DNA from: Imbricaverruca yamaguchii
Taxonomy: Eukaryota; Arthropoda; Thecostraca; Neoverrucidae
Length of the DNA: 64,000 nucleotides
Direction of reading: 5' to 3'
Assembly (NCBI GenBank): GCA_034440575.1
Contig: JAOTOL010000972.1
Coordinates: forward strand, 1-64,000
Shown here piece by piece: positions 1 through 10,146 of the stretch. The stretch's first letter is position 1. Each line of letters opens with the position of its first letter. Both the position numbers and the translations under genes were made by a program. The notes beneath the pieces are model-generated. The model did not search any database. It was not told where the DNA came from and worked only from the letters and a program-made list of their open reading frames with translations.

Positions 1-79
1 CGCGTCTGCTCGCGGCGCCGCGCTCAAGCCAACGCAATCTTAGATTGCGAACACCAGAAAAAAAACTTCAGCAAGGTGA

Positions 80-526
80 CCTGGACGATACAAATCCAAC
101 AAATACATCTCGACGTTTCACGTCAGAAGCGACCACCTGCAGAGCTCCGCCGGGTCGAATCTTGCAGAATAACCTGGGTTGAGGCCTGATGAATGTAGCG
201 ACCAAGCATACGCCATCAGCCAAGAATAAAGATGACTGCCGAACGTGCATGACGCAGCTTTCCGGGCAGCTGAATCCCCCAAGTTGGTCCCCAACATGGT
301 TTTCGGACGAAGCGCATTTTCCTCCTCTCGATGGCACCGTAAATTCACCGAAGAGCTGGCTTTGATCCACCGGGAAGCCCGCGACACGGTTCAAAAGCCT
401 CGGCATAGCAGCGAAGTCGCCAGTTGGGGTGTCCTCAGAAGCAAGGGCATCGCTGGGCTTGTGTGGTTCTGGGACGGCGACACCAAGTGTAACCAGGACA
501 AGTGCACAGTAGCCGTCAGTAGAAGT
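80..526 (+). pseudogene. Tc1/mariner-type transposase fragment in A1
   Basis: The conceptual product contains AESPKLVPNM and then, across frame changes, HSSEVASWGVLRSKGIAG followed by WFWDGD. The same place in A3 reads PKLVPNMWFSDEAHFHLS, the context of the first catalytic Asp of IS630/Tc1/mariner DDE transposases (SDEAHFHL). In A1 this motif is itself damaged (NMVFGRSAF). The segment has at least one frame shift relative to the ancestral frame and runs straight into the 45-bp array. The N-terminal DNA-binding part and the second and third catalytic acidic residues are not visible. It is a relic, not an active gene. Family assignment rests on motif recognition without alignment. Confidence 0.6.
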
Positions 527-887
527 GTAACCAGGACGGCAGCGGTAACGCATTGACCTTCAGCCAGCAGCGTTACCAGGACGGCGACGGCAACGCAGTC
601 ACCTCCAGCCAACAGCGTTACCAGGACGGCGACGGCAACACAGTGACCGGCAACTAGCAGTGTTACCAGGACGGCGACTGCAACACAGTGACCTTCAGCC
701 AGCAGTGTAACCGGGACGGCGACGGTAACGCAGTGACCGGCAACCACCGGTGTTACCAGGACGGCGACGGTAACGCAGTGACCGGCAACCACCGGTGTTA
801 CCAGGACGGCGACGGCAACACAGTGACCTTCAGCCAGTAGTGTTACCAAGACGGCGACGGCAACACAGTGACTGTCAGCCAGCACTG
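527..887 (+). repeat. 45-bp minisatellite in A1 (about 8 units)
   Basis: The period is exactly 45 bp (15 codons), so one frame is kept in all units. That frame reads variants of YQDGDGNTVTFSQQ(C/R), with stop codons (TAG) in some units. The array follows directly on the transposase-like WFWDGD segment, and its unit resembles the motif DGDGN-VTVN--RY expected at that point of related transposases. The first and last units are more diverged than the middle ones. Confidence 0.85.
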
Positions 888-915
888 AGAATATACGCTG
901 TAGACAGCCGTCCAG

Positions 916-1133
916 GTGAGTAACCCAACCATCGCTACTTGCAGAATAATGTCCATAAGTTAATTTGATCATGCCCCTAGAAGTGCCTACTTGCAATAGT
1001 ACATGCATAATATAATTATATTTTTTTGTCATCATTTTTGGTTCACCTGTCATAATGGGTATGCGGTAATCTCATATGCGACGGTTTCCCAATTTAATGG
1101 GACACATATTCTCTTCTTCTCATTTTATTCCAG
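916..1133 (+). other. Intron-like segment in repeat A1
   Basis: A consensus donor CAG|GTGAGT follows the minisatellite (GT at 916-917). A pyrimidine-rich acceptor, TTCTTCTCATTTTATTCCAG, ends at 1133. The same pair is present in A3 (donor about 24271, acceptor about 24488). In A2 the donor region is changed to GGGAAAGT and the acceptor pyrimidine tract contains a G. Whether it is spliced is unknown. Confidence 0.4.
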
Positions 1134-1445
1134 CGATCATGGATATCCAGTATCCCCCAGAACTGCCATTTAAATAATAATGCAATGTCGGATCTATATT
1201 TATCCACGTGTGCCTGAAGGATGGTTTTGTAGTAATTTGCTTTCCTTTTGTCCTAGACAGCACATAGTGTCATTCTCCGAGATATCAACTACTGAAGAAA
1301 CAATTTCAAACCCCACCTTTGGAATTTACATGGAGATTTGTGCATAGGCCTTTCTGTAGCTCTAGCCACATTTCTGACACTGAGGCCAATGGGAAGTAGT
1401 TTTTATGGAAATGTTCTTATTTTTAACATTGAAAGGTAAAATTCC

Positions 1446-1550
1446 GACGCCTGTATCTCCTAAAGCTTTTTAGTACTTTGTGAGATACAGGCGTCTACTA
1501 GTACTTTATGAGTTCAATCGCCTGATACATTCAGTATCAGGCGATTGAAC
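1446..1550. repeat. Two adjacent hairpins in A1
   Basis: The first stem (1446-1495) pairs the word GACGCCTGTATCTC with its complement and has small mismatches in this copy. The second (1512-1550) is perfect: 17-nt arms beginning GTTCAATCGCC around the loop ATTCA. Both are also present in A2 and A3. Confidence 0.85.
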
Positions 1551-1825
1551 CTCAACTTGAGTATCATTTGAATGGAAAAATACGTGAAAATCTTGAAATA
1601 TGATACCTTGTTGATGAAAAGTATTTTTGACAGTTCATGTATAGAATAAGGACATCTATGATTTTAAATTAAGCATAACTTTCGATTCCCCGTACATTTT
1701 AGTACCGGTATCAGTTCCCAAAATGGCGTGCACCTCCATGCTGTCTGCGTACACCCAGGTGGATTCAGGAATTGCCATGGGGGGGGACACGTCCGTGGGG
1801 ACGCCGGGTCAGAGGCGAAAAAACC

Positions 1826-2750
1826 GGCGACACGCCGACGCATGCCGGTGACAGCTAAAGGACACGGAAGATTAGTGAGACAGCCAAAGTCTGACATGTC
1901 TTTTTCTTTCCGAGCTTGAAAAAAGTATTTTTAACGTAATTTTTTAGAACGAATCGTATCAGTCCATTCTTTGGCTGGTTACATTTAGAAGACGGCACAT
2001 TTTATATATAGTGGTGGCGTCCTTATGAGACAGCTGCTGGCTGAAAAAGCTGCATCCGAGCGGCGGCCTGTACTAAATCCTCATAGAGGTCGTCACCTTG
2101 TCGGTGAGTCAGCCGATAGCTGTCTCATGCGGGGCATTTGTGGCGCGCTTAATCTTGCTGAACGAAGGAAAATCGGGTCCTGGTAAAAGACATCATGAAA
2201 GTTAAGGGCATCTGCCTGCTCTTAATTAACGCAATAATTCGTGAAACAAAAGCAAATCAACACGAAGACATTTGTTTCAAGCAAATCAGCAACAGGTACC
2301 TAAAATATTGTCACTTCCTTTTATAGATCCGCGGGTACGCATATAGTTTTCTGTGATGTCATGTGGAGAATGGAAAATGGAGAATTGGAGAATGGAGATA
2401 CTTGATGGCTTGAATGGTTTGCCATGATCTTTGTCCACCGTTTGGTTCGTTCGTCAGGCCTCTGTGCGAATAGTGGCAGTTCTGCGCTCTTTTGCCCTTG
2501 TAGAGTAGCTGGAACCATGGGGAAGTCGACGCCTTCTGCACCATCAAGGAAGAAGGTGACTTACGGCTATGAAAGCTGTAGTTATGATGAGAAATGCGCA
2601 CCATGAAGAGGCACAATAAGTTGAGGCACGGAGGTGGGCCGTTGCGAGTAAAAAATATGTCATTCGTGTATTAGGAGGAAAGGGGGAACGATGGTGTAGA
2701 CCGGTGCCGAATGACGATGTCAACGAATCATCAGGAGCAGGTAATTAATG
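1826..2750. other. Unassigned sequence after A1
   Basis: No gene seen. An 11-bp inverted repeat (ATGAGACAGCT and its complement) brackets about 2016-2130, which could be a small inverted-repeat element, but no TSD was established. Simple GGAGAATGGA-like repetition occurs around 2360-2400. Confidence 0.3.
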
Positions 2751-2769
2751 CTTTTTTGTGTGTGTGGTG

Positions 2770-2935
2770 ATTCACTGGACAATTCTATGCAGGCGAGGAA
2801 TTTATTTTCTTGTGCTGGCTGTGCCTCCTCACCACAGTTTATGTACCCAGGTAGCCAGCCGATATCACCAAGCGGTGGCAGGCTGGCAAAACTCAGCCAC
2901 ACACACATGTAGGTAGGGTAGGTAGGTAGGTATGA
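2770..2935 (+). mobile_element. SINE-like repeat with CA-rich tail
   Basis: The core CCAGCCGATATCACCA, followed by CGGTGGCAGGCTGGCAAAAC and a CACACACA tail, occurs here and again as a 55-bp truncated insertion at 57163-57217, where a 10-bp TSD is visible. A GTAG/GGTA microsatellite follows at 2909-2935. The 5' end is not defined. Confidence 0.45.
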
Positions 2936-2984
2936 CCTACCCGCCTAACACAGGGCTCTGTTTGTGCTTTGTAATCCTAAATAT

Positions 2985-3052
2985 GGACAAGTATGGGGGC
3001 GCATATGACCAGAGCAGTCAAAGCGTTTGAAAGCCCAAATAACTAACTAACT
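2985..3052 (+). mobile_element. SINE-like fragment with AACT tail
   Basis: ATGGGGGCGCATATGACCAG followed by AAAGCCCAAATAACTAACTA resembles, on the other strand, 61462-61545 (GGGCGCTAAATGACCA and CAAATAACCAACCAACCA). This suggests a dispersed short element with a tetranucleotide tail. Confidence 0.4.
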
Positions 3053-4440
3053 AAATATGGACAAAAAGTTGTGGGGTAAGCAATATGGAGAGGGATGCTT
3101 TTCTTCCAGCCTGAAACATCTGAATCTGCTTGCACTGCCAATGAGTCAAGGATTTTGTTGCAGAGCCGTTAATTGTCAAGCAATACCACTCAACCCAAGA
3201 TAAGAAGAATGAGATGATAATTAAGTGGGGATCATGTTCTAGGTGCAAAAATTAATATAGCAATAGTCAATGTCTAATTCTGTATCATGTCCACATTTTC
3301 AGCATACAAAGTAATGTCCACATTTTCAGTCAGCATTCCTGCTAACAGCATGCAAAGTAATGCTTTACAAATACAAATTAAACTTAGTCTGTCCTCCCCT
3401 TGAAGAAAAACAAAACAAAGGGAAACTGAAATATTCAATGGTATTATTGCATTTTTGGTTAGCCAGAAGACAAGTTTTACATACATTTTACTTCATGAAC
3501 ATATCAAGGTGTTAGGTGATGCTCTAGTTGAAATATTTTTGGATTTTAGTGATTCTTTAAAATACAATTCATGTAATTTCTTTTCTTTGAAGTGGAGGTG
3601 AGGCTATGTTAGGCTTGGTTACTTCTTTTCTGTATTATTTGTGTGATTTTGTGAGTACCACCACAACTAGTCCAGGAATCATTGTCATCAGGCAATGGTC
3701 AGCTATTTTAGACAAAATGTTATGCTGAGCATTTTGTAACTACAAGCCAGTATGGAAAAAAACAAGGTATACAATAATGCAACAATATGGTAACCTTGCT
3801 TTGAGACTGGTACAATGTTGTAGTGATTTTTGTTGCACCATGAAAAAGAGCTGATGCATATGTATGTAATACGGAGCTGATTTGAACTCAATTTTATACT
3901 TGCATCAAGCATGTACTGACTGACATAATATCAGTGCTGACTTCTCTTACAATGAATATGTACAGGATGACATGGATTGTTCCCAACCTGTCAAAATAGT
4001 TTTTACAATAATGTATTGAAGAAGATGATACATTTCCTTGCTCATTTGAGAAGGAATTCATGACTCATTCTGCTCTGTTACATATCTCATTGAAACCACA
4101 TATTTTCGGACTACTCCACCTCTGGACACATCCATGCCTTCATTAGGTCCTAAATCATTTTCTTCAACCATCACTTCTCAAGACTGAAAAATCAATAAGA
4201 ATCACGCATTGCAACCTGTTTTGGGGAATGGCCCAATTGTGCATCCAGTTTCCTTTTGTTAACATCTGCCTCAAACTGCCTAAGCTTCACCAATTCTATT
4301 TCCCATGGAATTTCCAATTTATTCAATGAATGATGCAAATTCCCATGAAAATGCACTGATTTGTATCCCATTTAAAGTACACATATGAGTTATTTTTCAT
4401 AGCACGCTCTTTGAACTATATGTATGGTGGAATACATTAC
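3053..4440. other. AT-rich sequence without recognisable gene
   Basis: No convincing coding region, RNA gene or repeat was seen. The composition is clearly more AT-rich than the repeat blocks on both sides and it may be single-copy intronic or intergenic DNA. Confidence 0.3.
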
Positions 4441-4470
4441 AGGTTATATTACATGTTTGTCTGAATTTTC

Positions 4471-4791
4471 ATGAAATTGGAAGATACCAGGAAAAGGCCT
4501 ACAAATGAACATTTTATTGTCATAAATAGCTTTAAAAAAAAAGGCCAAAGTTTCACTCATATCCAAGGACCAAGCATTCATTTCGATCCTTACCATGTTC
4601 TGTTAACTATGGTATTTGACAGAAAAAGAGGATGTGGTGTGATTCATCGCTATCATTGTGGGTTACAGTGCTCATTATCTCCTGCAGATACAGCCATGGA
4701 ATGCATTGGCTCTAAGGATGAGGAAGCACCTGATGTGGATTATCCAGCCATGGATGCTGCTGATGCCCAACTTAAAGACATAAAGACATAA
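4471..4791 (+). CDS. Unrecognised ORF running into the CR1 3' end
   Basis: This is a 106-codon open frame from an ATG in otherwise AT-rich, stop-rich DNA. The product begins MKLEDTRKRPTNEHF and has an acidic segment, GSKDEEAPDVDYPAMDAAD, near its end. The last codons read through the octamer repeat that marks the 3' end of the antisense CR1 element (from about 4776), so the true frame was probably interrupted there. It could be an internal host exon or a fragment of an unrecognised mobile element. No family was recognised and no strong splice acceptor was found upstream. Function unknown. Confidence 0.25.
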   Translation: MKLEDTRKRPTNEHFIVINSFKKKGQSFTHIQGPSIHFDPYHVLLTMVFDRKRGCGVIHRYHCGLQCSLSPADTAMECIGSKDEEAPDVDYPAMDAADAQLKDIKT

Positions 4792-4873
4792 AAGATCAGT
4801 GCAACTCTGAGCCACAAGGGCCCTTCTTGGTTGCACTCTGTACACTGAACCAGTTGCCCACCAAATCTGCCAA

Positions 4874-5335
4874 TCAGCCCTCCCTGTAATACTGAAAAGC
4901 AAGCCCTCTATTCTTATAATGATTGTCTATGCTGTTTTTAAAGATGTTCAATGTTCTGCTACTGACGATGTTTTCTGGCAGCTGGTTCCAGTGTTCCACT
5001 ACCCTGTTGGTGAAGAAAGTTTGCCTTAACCTTGTTCTGCTGTGGTTAATTTTAATTTTGAATTTATGACCTCTAATTGCATCATTTCTGTTAAATTCAA
5101 ACATTTCCCCAAGGTATCCCCTCTCCAGACCATTGACAAATTTAAAGACCTCGATGAGATCTCCTCTCAGCCTTCTATATCTAAGTGAAAACATATTCAA
5201 TTTCTTCAATCTTTCCTCATATGCCAGGTTGCTTATGCCATTAACCATTTTTGTAGCCCTCTTTTGTACTCTCTCTAAAAGCCAACAATCTTTTTCATAG
5301 CTAGGAGACCAAGCTTGGATGCAGTATTCAAATGT
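4874..5335 (-). pseudogene. CR1 ORF2 C-terminal part, out of frame with the rest
   Basis: The region encodes the conserved C-terminal segment of CR1 ORF2, including RRLRGDLIEVFKFVNGL and NRVVEHWNQLPENIVSS, and ends at a stop at 4874-4876. It is in a different frame from 5340-7875. The switch lies near 5330, where the frame for ...EKDCWLLERVQKRATKMVN opens while the main ORF2 frame runs on for about 20 codons to a stop at 5275. A one-base change explains it. This part lies after the reverse transcriptase core, so the catalytic residues are upstream and intact. Confidence 0.8.
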
Positions 5336-7875
5336 GGCCTGACGTATGCACAGTAAAGCTTCCTGATCACTTCCTCACTTCTGTATGATACATTCCTATT
5401 TATTGCCCCGAGCATTCTCAGTGCCTTCTTCCTGGCTTCCTTGGTCTGTTCTGATGCCCCCAATTTTGTGTTTAGAATAACACCTAAATCCTTCTCCTGT
5501 TGAGTCACTGATAGCACTTGGCCACCCATCAAGTATGGAGCCTTCATATGCTGCTTACCTACATGCATGATTTTGCACTTATCAAAGTTAAATTTCATTT
5601 GCCATTCTTCGGACCACTTCACAAGTTCGTCTAAGTCTTTTTGCAGCGAGATATGCTCATCCTGACCTGTTATTGCCCTAAAGACCTTCAAATCATCTGC
5701 AAATTTCAAAACTTTACTGCTTAGGCCACTTTCAATGTTATTTACAAATATAATGAACAGTAATGGCCCTAGTACTGACCCCTGGGGGACTCCACTAAGA
5801 ACATTTTGCCATGATGACTTTGTACCATTTAGCATCACTCTTTGCTGTCTATCTGAAAGCCACAACTCTATCCATTTTAAGATGCTACCTGCAATACCAT
5901 GGGACTGAAGCTGTATCATTAACCGTTTATGGGGTACCTTGTCAAAGGCCTTACTAAAGTCAAGATATGCTACATCAACCTGATTTCCCTGATCAAATTG
6001 TTCTGTGGCGAAGTTCAAAAAGTCCAAGAGGTTTGTGAGACACGATCGTCCTTTTCTAAATCCATGTTGAGTATCTTGAATCAATCTGCTACCTTCCAGA
6101 TAACTAACTATTCTATCCTTGATAATTGATTCGAGTACCTTGCAGACTAGGGATGTGAGACTTATTGGCCTATAGTTTTCAACTTTCCCTCTTTCTCCTT
6201 TCTTGAAAATAGGAACTACATTTGCCCTTTTCCAATCGGTTGGAATTTCATTATGTGAAACTGATCTACAAAATATTATACTAAGTGGAAATGCCAGTTC
6301 CTTTTCAGTTTCCCGCAACACCCTAGCATAAATATCATCAGGTCCTGCTGCCTTATTTGGCTTTATTTTCCTGATATGATTGTAAACAACATCACTACCA
6401 ATGAAATCAACATCATTTGTCAGATCCCATGTATCTGAACTATGGTGTACGGTCGGCAGATTGGTCATATCTTCCAATGTAAACACTGATTTGAACTGCT
6501 TGCTCAGCTCCTCAACCATCTCACTATCCTCACCCAATGTAGTCCCGTTTACTTCCAGTGGACCAATTGTGTTAGAAACTTTACTCAGCTTGTAGAAACT
6601 AAAGAACTTTTTACTGTCCCCATTACAGTTTCTAGCTAAATCCAGTTCCTTTGCTCGCTTTGCTGCTCTGGTTTTTTGCTTCACAGTGTCTCTAGCTTTT
6701 CGATACGCCTTTAGATTAATGACATTTGAGGCTTCTTTAAAAACTCTAAATGCAGTTTTCTTAGCCCTAATTGCTTTTATCACGTCTGGTGTAAGCCATG
6801 CTGGCTTTCCTACCCTTCTTTTGCGTCTTTGCTTTTGGGGGACATGTCTAATCTGAGTTTCCTTTAAGTAAGATTTGAACTTTTCCCACATTTCACAGGC
6901 ATTTAAATTGGAGAATTCTTCTTCCCATCTGATGGCACTTAAAGCCGCTCTCATGCCGTTAAAGTCTGCTTTGTTGAAATTTGGAACCTTTACCAAATTA
7001 TCCTTGATAGTTTCCCCTACATGTGCCTTGAATCTAACTATGTTATGGTCACTTTTTCCCAGAGTTTCGCCTACAGTCAAGTCTTGAACCAAGTCACTTA
7101 AATCCGAGAATACAAGGTCCAAGAATGAACCATGCCTGGTAGGTTCCGATACAAACTGGTGTAAGAACAGGTCCTCTTCAAGGCATTTCCTGAACATTTT
7201 GCATGATGGGGAGCCAACACCAGCATTTTCATAACCTTTTAGATTAAAGTCACCGAGAATAAGGCACTTCCTCTTAAAGTTTCTACTGATTTCCTCACAA
7301 ATCACCTTGTCAAGCTCCAGTTGCTGAGAATGTGGCAGGGTTCCTGATCGGTAGAAAGCTCCTATCCTAAGAGTATTGCTGTTGCCTTTTCCCACAGTGA
7401 CATCAAGCCAAATGGACTCCACAGACACATTTTTATCCCCACCTGCTACTTTTTGAGAACTGAATAAGCTATTCACATAGAGCATTACACCACCCCCTTT
7501 CATTGCTGGACCCCTATTGCACGAAAACATATTGTATCCCTGGATCTCATAGTCCTGTAAGTTATCTCCAAAATATCCTTCACTGACCCATGCCTCCGTA
7601 ATGCAAACAAAATCCGGTTCCTCCTCAGCAACATAACACTTGAACTCATCAAATTTGGAACGGATACTCTGAGCATTAAACATCATACACTTAACAAATG
7701 CTCCATAACCACCTTTGGCTTTTTCATATTGAGGAGTTCTTTTATCACTAGATGAACTATAACTCTGTCCCCTTGAGTTGCTGCTGTCCCTATTTGCAGA
7801 CTTTGAGGTTCTATTGCCTTGGCTGACACTATTGGAATATTCCTGAGTTGGCAATGCAATTTCATCCCTCCCCAC
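5275..7875 (-). CDS. CR1 ORF2: AP endonuclease and reverse transcriptase
   Basis: ORF2 proteins nick target DNA and reverse-transcribe the element RNA there. Endonuclease motifs in order: FNAQSIRSKFDE, CITEAW, ILGDFNLKG and SDHNIVRF. Reverse transcriptase motifs: KANVVPIFKKG-like WKRANVVPIFKKG, NYRPISLTS, QHGFRKGRSC, YLDFSKAFDKV, GVPQGSVLGP and the catalytic FADD. All look intact. The open frame has no ATG before the endonuclease domain. The 7873-7875 codon is GTG, and the frame stays open back to about 7905, overlapping the end of ORF1. An ATG at 7878-7880 is in another frame across a G-rich run. ORF2 may therefore be made by frameshifting or reinitiation, or one base has changed in the G run. 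The stop at 5275 results from a downstream frame shift. Confidence 0.9.
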   Translation of the reverse strand: MGRDEIALPTQEYSNSVSQGNRTSKSANRDSSNSRGQSYSSSSDKRTPQYEKAKGGYGAFVKCMMFNAQSIRSKFDEFKCYVAEEEPDFVCITEAWVSEGYFGDNLQDYEIQGYNMFSCNRGPAMKGGGVMLYVNSLFSSQKVAGGDKNVSVESIWLDVTVGKGNSNTLRIGAFYRSGTLPHSQQLELDKVICEEISRNFKRKCLILGDFNLKGYENAGVGSPSCKMFRKCLEEDLFLHQFVSEPTRHGSFLDLVFSDLSDLVQDLTVGETLGKSDHNIVRFKAHVGETIKDNLVKVPNFNKADFNGMRAALSAIRWEEEFSNLNACEMWEKFKSYLKETQIRHVPQKQRRKRRVGKPAWLTPDVIKAIRAKKTAFRVFKEASNVINLKAYRKARDTVKQKTRAAKRAKELDLARNCNGDSKKFFSFYKLSKVSNTIGPLEVNGTTLGEDSEMVEELSKQFKSVFTLEDMTNLPTVHHSSDTWDLTNDVDFIGSDVVYNHIRKIKPNKAAGPDDIYARVLRETEKELAFPLSIIFCRSVSHNEIPTDWKRANVVPIFKKGERGKVENYRPISLTSLVCKVLESIIKDRIVSYLEGSRLIQDTQHGFRKGRSCLTNLLDFLNFATEQFDQGNQVDVAYLDFSKAFDKVPHKRLMIQLQSHGIAGSILKWIELWLSDRQQRVMLNGTKSSWQNVLSGVPQGSVLGPLLFIIFVNNIESGLSSKVLKFADDLKVFRAITGQDEHISLQKDLDELVKWSEEWQMKFNFDKCKIMHVGKQHMKAPYLMGGQVLSVTQQEKDLGVILNTKLGASEQTKEARKKALRMLGAINRNVSYRSEEVIRKLYCAYVRPHLNTASKLGLLAMKKIVGF

Positions 7876-7883
7876 CCCATTTC

Positions 7884-8840
7884 CTAGTTTCCCTGAAGGA
7901 CATGCTCATATACTTTGCCTAACACATGGACCCCCTTCTCAGAAAAATGCAGGCCATCCTTCTGATAGAGGTTCCACGATGCATAAAACCTGCTCCACTC
8001 GTCTACAAATGTAAAACCTAGCTCCTGGCAGAGCTTTCCTACCCTGGTGTTAGCTGCCAGTGCCCTAGAGCTCCACTCAGGGGAGGCTCTAGCCCTAGGC
8101 AAAATTCCTGTTACAAGCACTCTATTGGTACCCTTCAGGGTGGCCAGAAGGGCCCTGTACTCCCGCAGAAGCTCCTCGCTCCTAGTATGACCTATGTTAT
8201 TTACCCCTACATGCACTATGACTGTGTTAAACTGGTGATCACTGGTGACCTGTGCCACCGCAGTTACCAGGTCCTTCACCTTGGCACCAGGCCTGGTGAT
8301 GCACCTCCTGTCCCTCCTACCTTTACAAAATACCAGCTCTAAATGACGCACACGAGAGTCTCCTATGACCAGCACTGACTCCTTACTACTGCTATCCTGG
8401 GGGCAGTCATCTAATGCCTGGAACATATTTGCTGTTACTATGCCTGCCCGCTGGGCCGGTCGGCTACACTTCCTCCCGCTCCTACCACCTGCCACCTGCC
8501 ACTCACTGACCCTTTCCTTAGGTTCGCGTCTCCAAATCCTCCACCCCCTGACCTCATGCCACTTCCCCTCCTGTGACCTACCAGAACTACCCCTCCTCTG
8601 TTCACTATTAACACTATTAACACTCCCCTCTTGAGAGATCCCAGCCACCTCCACAGTAGGGGAAACCTCAGCTACCTGGTGGCCTGCGACCACCTGGGCA
8701 TATGATGTCCCTGCTACGGATTGACCCCTTGTTGCTTTATCTTGCCTACCCTGTGCAACAAGGGCAGCCTTGAGGTTGGAAACCTCTGCCTTAAGGGTCC
8801 TAATTTCTTCCTCTAGTGCCTGCATCCTGGTCGAAACCAT
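7884..8840 (-). CDS. CR1 ORF1: coiled coil plus SGNH hydrolase/esterase domain
   Basis: 318 codons starting at an ATG (8838-8840). Residues about 5-28 form a heptad-type coiled coil (LEEEIRTLKAEVSNLKAAL). The middle is polar and low in complexity. The C-terminal half has SGNH blocks: VLVIGDSRVRHL with the GDS serine, VHVGVNNIG with the GxNN block, and DGLHFSEKG with the DxxH catalytic pair close to the end. ORF1 proteins with esterase domains are known from CR1/L2-type elements and are thought to bind element RNA and perhaps membranes. The stop codon at 7884-7886 is a few bases from where ORF2 begins. Confidence 0.85.
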   Translation of the reverse strand: MVSTRMQALEEEIRTLKAEVSNLKAALVAQGRQDKATRGQSVAGTSYAQVVAGHQVAEVSPTVEVAGISQEGSVNSVNSEQRRGSSGRSQEGKWHEVRGWRIWRREPKERVSEWQVAGGRSGRKCSRPAQRAGIVTANMFQALDDCPQDSSSKESVLVIGDSRVRHLELVFCKGRRDRRCITRPGAKVKDLVTAVAQVTSDHQFNTVIVHVGVNNIGHTRSEELLREYRALLATLKGTNRVLVTGILPRARASPEWSSRALAANTRVGKLCQELGFTFVDEWSRFYASWNLYQKDGLHFSEKGVHVLGKVYEHVLQGN

Positions 8841-8990
8841 CCTAAACGCTGCAGCTTATGCCTAGATTTAGATTCAAATTAACTTGCTAAATTAACTTGC
8901 TAAACAACCGACAAAAAAGCTAACTATCATTCACTATAAATCGCTACCTCCTATACTATCAGTTAAATATCTGAGTGCCTCAAGAAAAGC

Positions 8991-9204
8991 AGAAACTATT
9001 AAACAATTGTTTGTTTGTTTTTTTTTCTTTTCTTTTTAAATAAATTAAATAACTAAACAAGATGTCTAATCAAATTGTCTTCCACACAAGTAGACAACTA
9101 TATAAATATCCCTTTGATATCACTTATGGCTAGACAGAAAAATGAACAGTCACACAGCACTTATGAATACCCCCAACTTACTACTAATTAAACTATCTTA
9201 AACT
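8991..9204. other. AT-rich junction between CR1 and repeat B1
   Basis: T-rich runs (about 9010-9035) and AT-rich sequence with no gene. The exact 5' limit of the CR1 element lies somewhere in 8841-9060. Confidence 0.4.
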
Positions 9205-10064
9205 TCATAACCAACGCTGTCATTTTTTGTTTTTATATGAAGCTTTCCGGCATTGTTGAGGTTCTGGCATGGCTCGATGCACGTCAAGCGCCGTCGGTTG
9301 CTTCCCAGAGGATCCGTAAGGCTGCCAAGCGGAGGCACGACACAAAAGTAAAGTTCCACCCCGTAACAACACTAAGCAACATCGGCTCAGCCACGCTAAA
9401 ATGGTTTAGGATAATTTCACGGTTGAAAATGCATTCTTTCCTTTCAATACCCATAAGCTTAATGTTCCAAAACAATATCGAGAAAACTTGTGAGCCTCAA
9501 CTCCAGTGGTGACGGAACTTGCGCCAGATACATCGCCTATCGTTTCAAGTATGAAAATCTGCCTGCAAATTTGGCATTGGGACCCATAATGGTTAAGAGA
9601 ATGGCTCTGGGCCCCGCCGCATCCGTGAATGGTGCGTGGTCAACGGCAAGCAGCCGGTCGCCGCAGCGCCGCCGGCGGCCCGCCGTCTATGGTGGAAAAT
9701 AGTTCCAGAAGTCAATACGCAAAGCGACAATATGCGCAATATATCACTGTAAGTGGGAATGGAATTGACGTCTGGAGGCAAGCTTTCAAACTTTCATAAA
9801 TGCACTTCGCATCATATTTTGTGGAGACAGAGTCTCATAAATTGTAAATATATTATTTGCACACATACTAGTGAGCATCCGGGCGCGCATGTCACGAGCA
9901 TGTATCTCAGAGTTCTTGAATGACATCAGGAACTTACCTATTTTCTTTCTTTACTGGAAATCCTCTGATGTTCGCATTAACATTGCGTCTGGCGCCTTAC
10001 GGCGTATTCTTTGCGGTTAAGTAAGCACTCGCTCCGAACTTTGCCGTGCCGCCCTGGGTGACAC

Positions 10065-10146
10065 GGTAGCGTGGCCGAGCGGTCTAAGGCGCTGGTTTAA
10101 GGCACCAGTCTCTTCGGAGGCGTGGGTTCGAATCCCACCGCTGCCA
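10065..10146 (+). tRNA. tRNA-Leu (anticodon AAG)
   Basis: An 82-nt complete cloverleaf. The acceptor stem pairs GGTAGCG with CGCTGCC. The D stem is GCC/GGC and the anticodon stem is CTGGT/ACCAG around loop TTAAGGC (anticodon AAG). There is a long class II variable arm (CTCTTCGGAG), and the T arm is GTGGG TTCGAAT CCCAC. The internal A box (TGGCCGAGCGG) and B box (GGTTCGAAT) fit RNA polymerase III promoters. A TTTTT run starts 3 nt after the gene and can terminate transcription. Confidence 0.95.

Larger units (their letters stand above)
1..1825 (+). repeat. Repeat A, copy A1 (5' part outside window)
   Basis: Nearly identical to 23351-25170 (A3) and close to 12957-15090 (A2). It holds, in order, the remains of a Tc1/mariner-type transposase segment (about 80-520), a 45-bp minisatellite (527-887), an intron-like segment (916-1133) and two hairpins (1446-1495 and 1512-1550). 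Homology stops near 1822, where A2 and A3 continue for several hundred bases with a different GC-rich tail. The upstream part of A, seen at 12305 and 21747, would lie outside the window. Family identity is inferred from the embedded transposase piece; I did not find terminal repeats. Confidence 0.8.
4776..8990 (-). mobile_element. CR1-type LINE, nearly full length
   Basis: On the minus strand the element has a 5' leader (8990 to 8841, start uncertain), ORF1 with an SGNH-hydrolase domain, ORF2 with AP endonuclease and reverse transcriptase, a short 3' UTR, and a 3' end made of the octamer TCTTTATG repeated about two and a half times (4776-4795). This layout and the short octamer tail are typical of CR1 elements, which usually lack clear TSDs; I found none. 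Most catalytic motifs are intact, so the insertion is fairly young. One frame shift near 5330 separates the last part of ORF2. Confidence 0.88.

Noticed and set aside
9237..9512. 91-codon frame shared by B1 and B2 (17566-17841)
   Set aside because: Differences between the copies mostly change amino acids, with no sign of protein-level constraint, and there is no recognisable domain.
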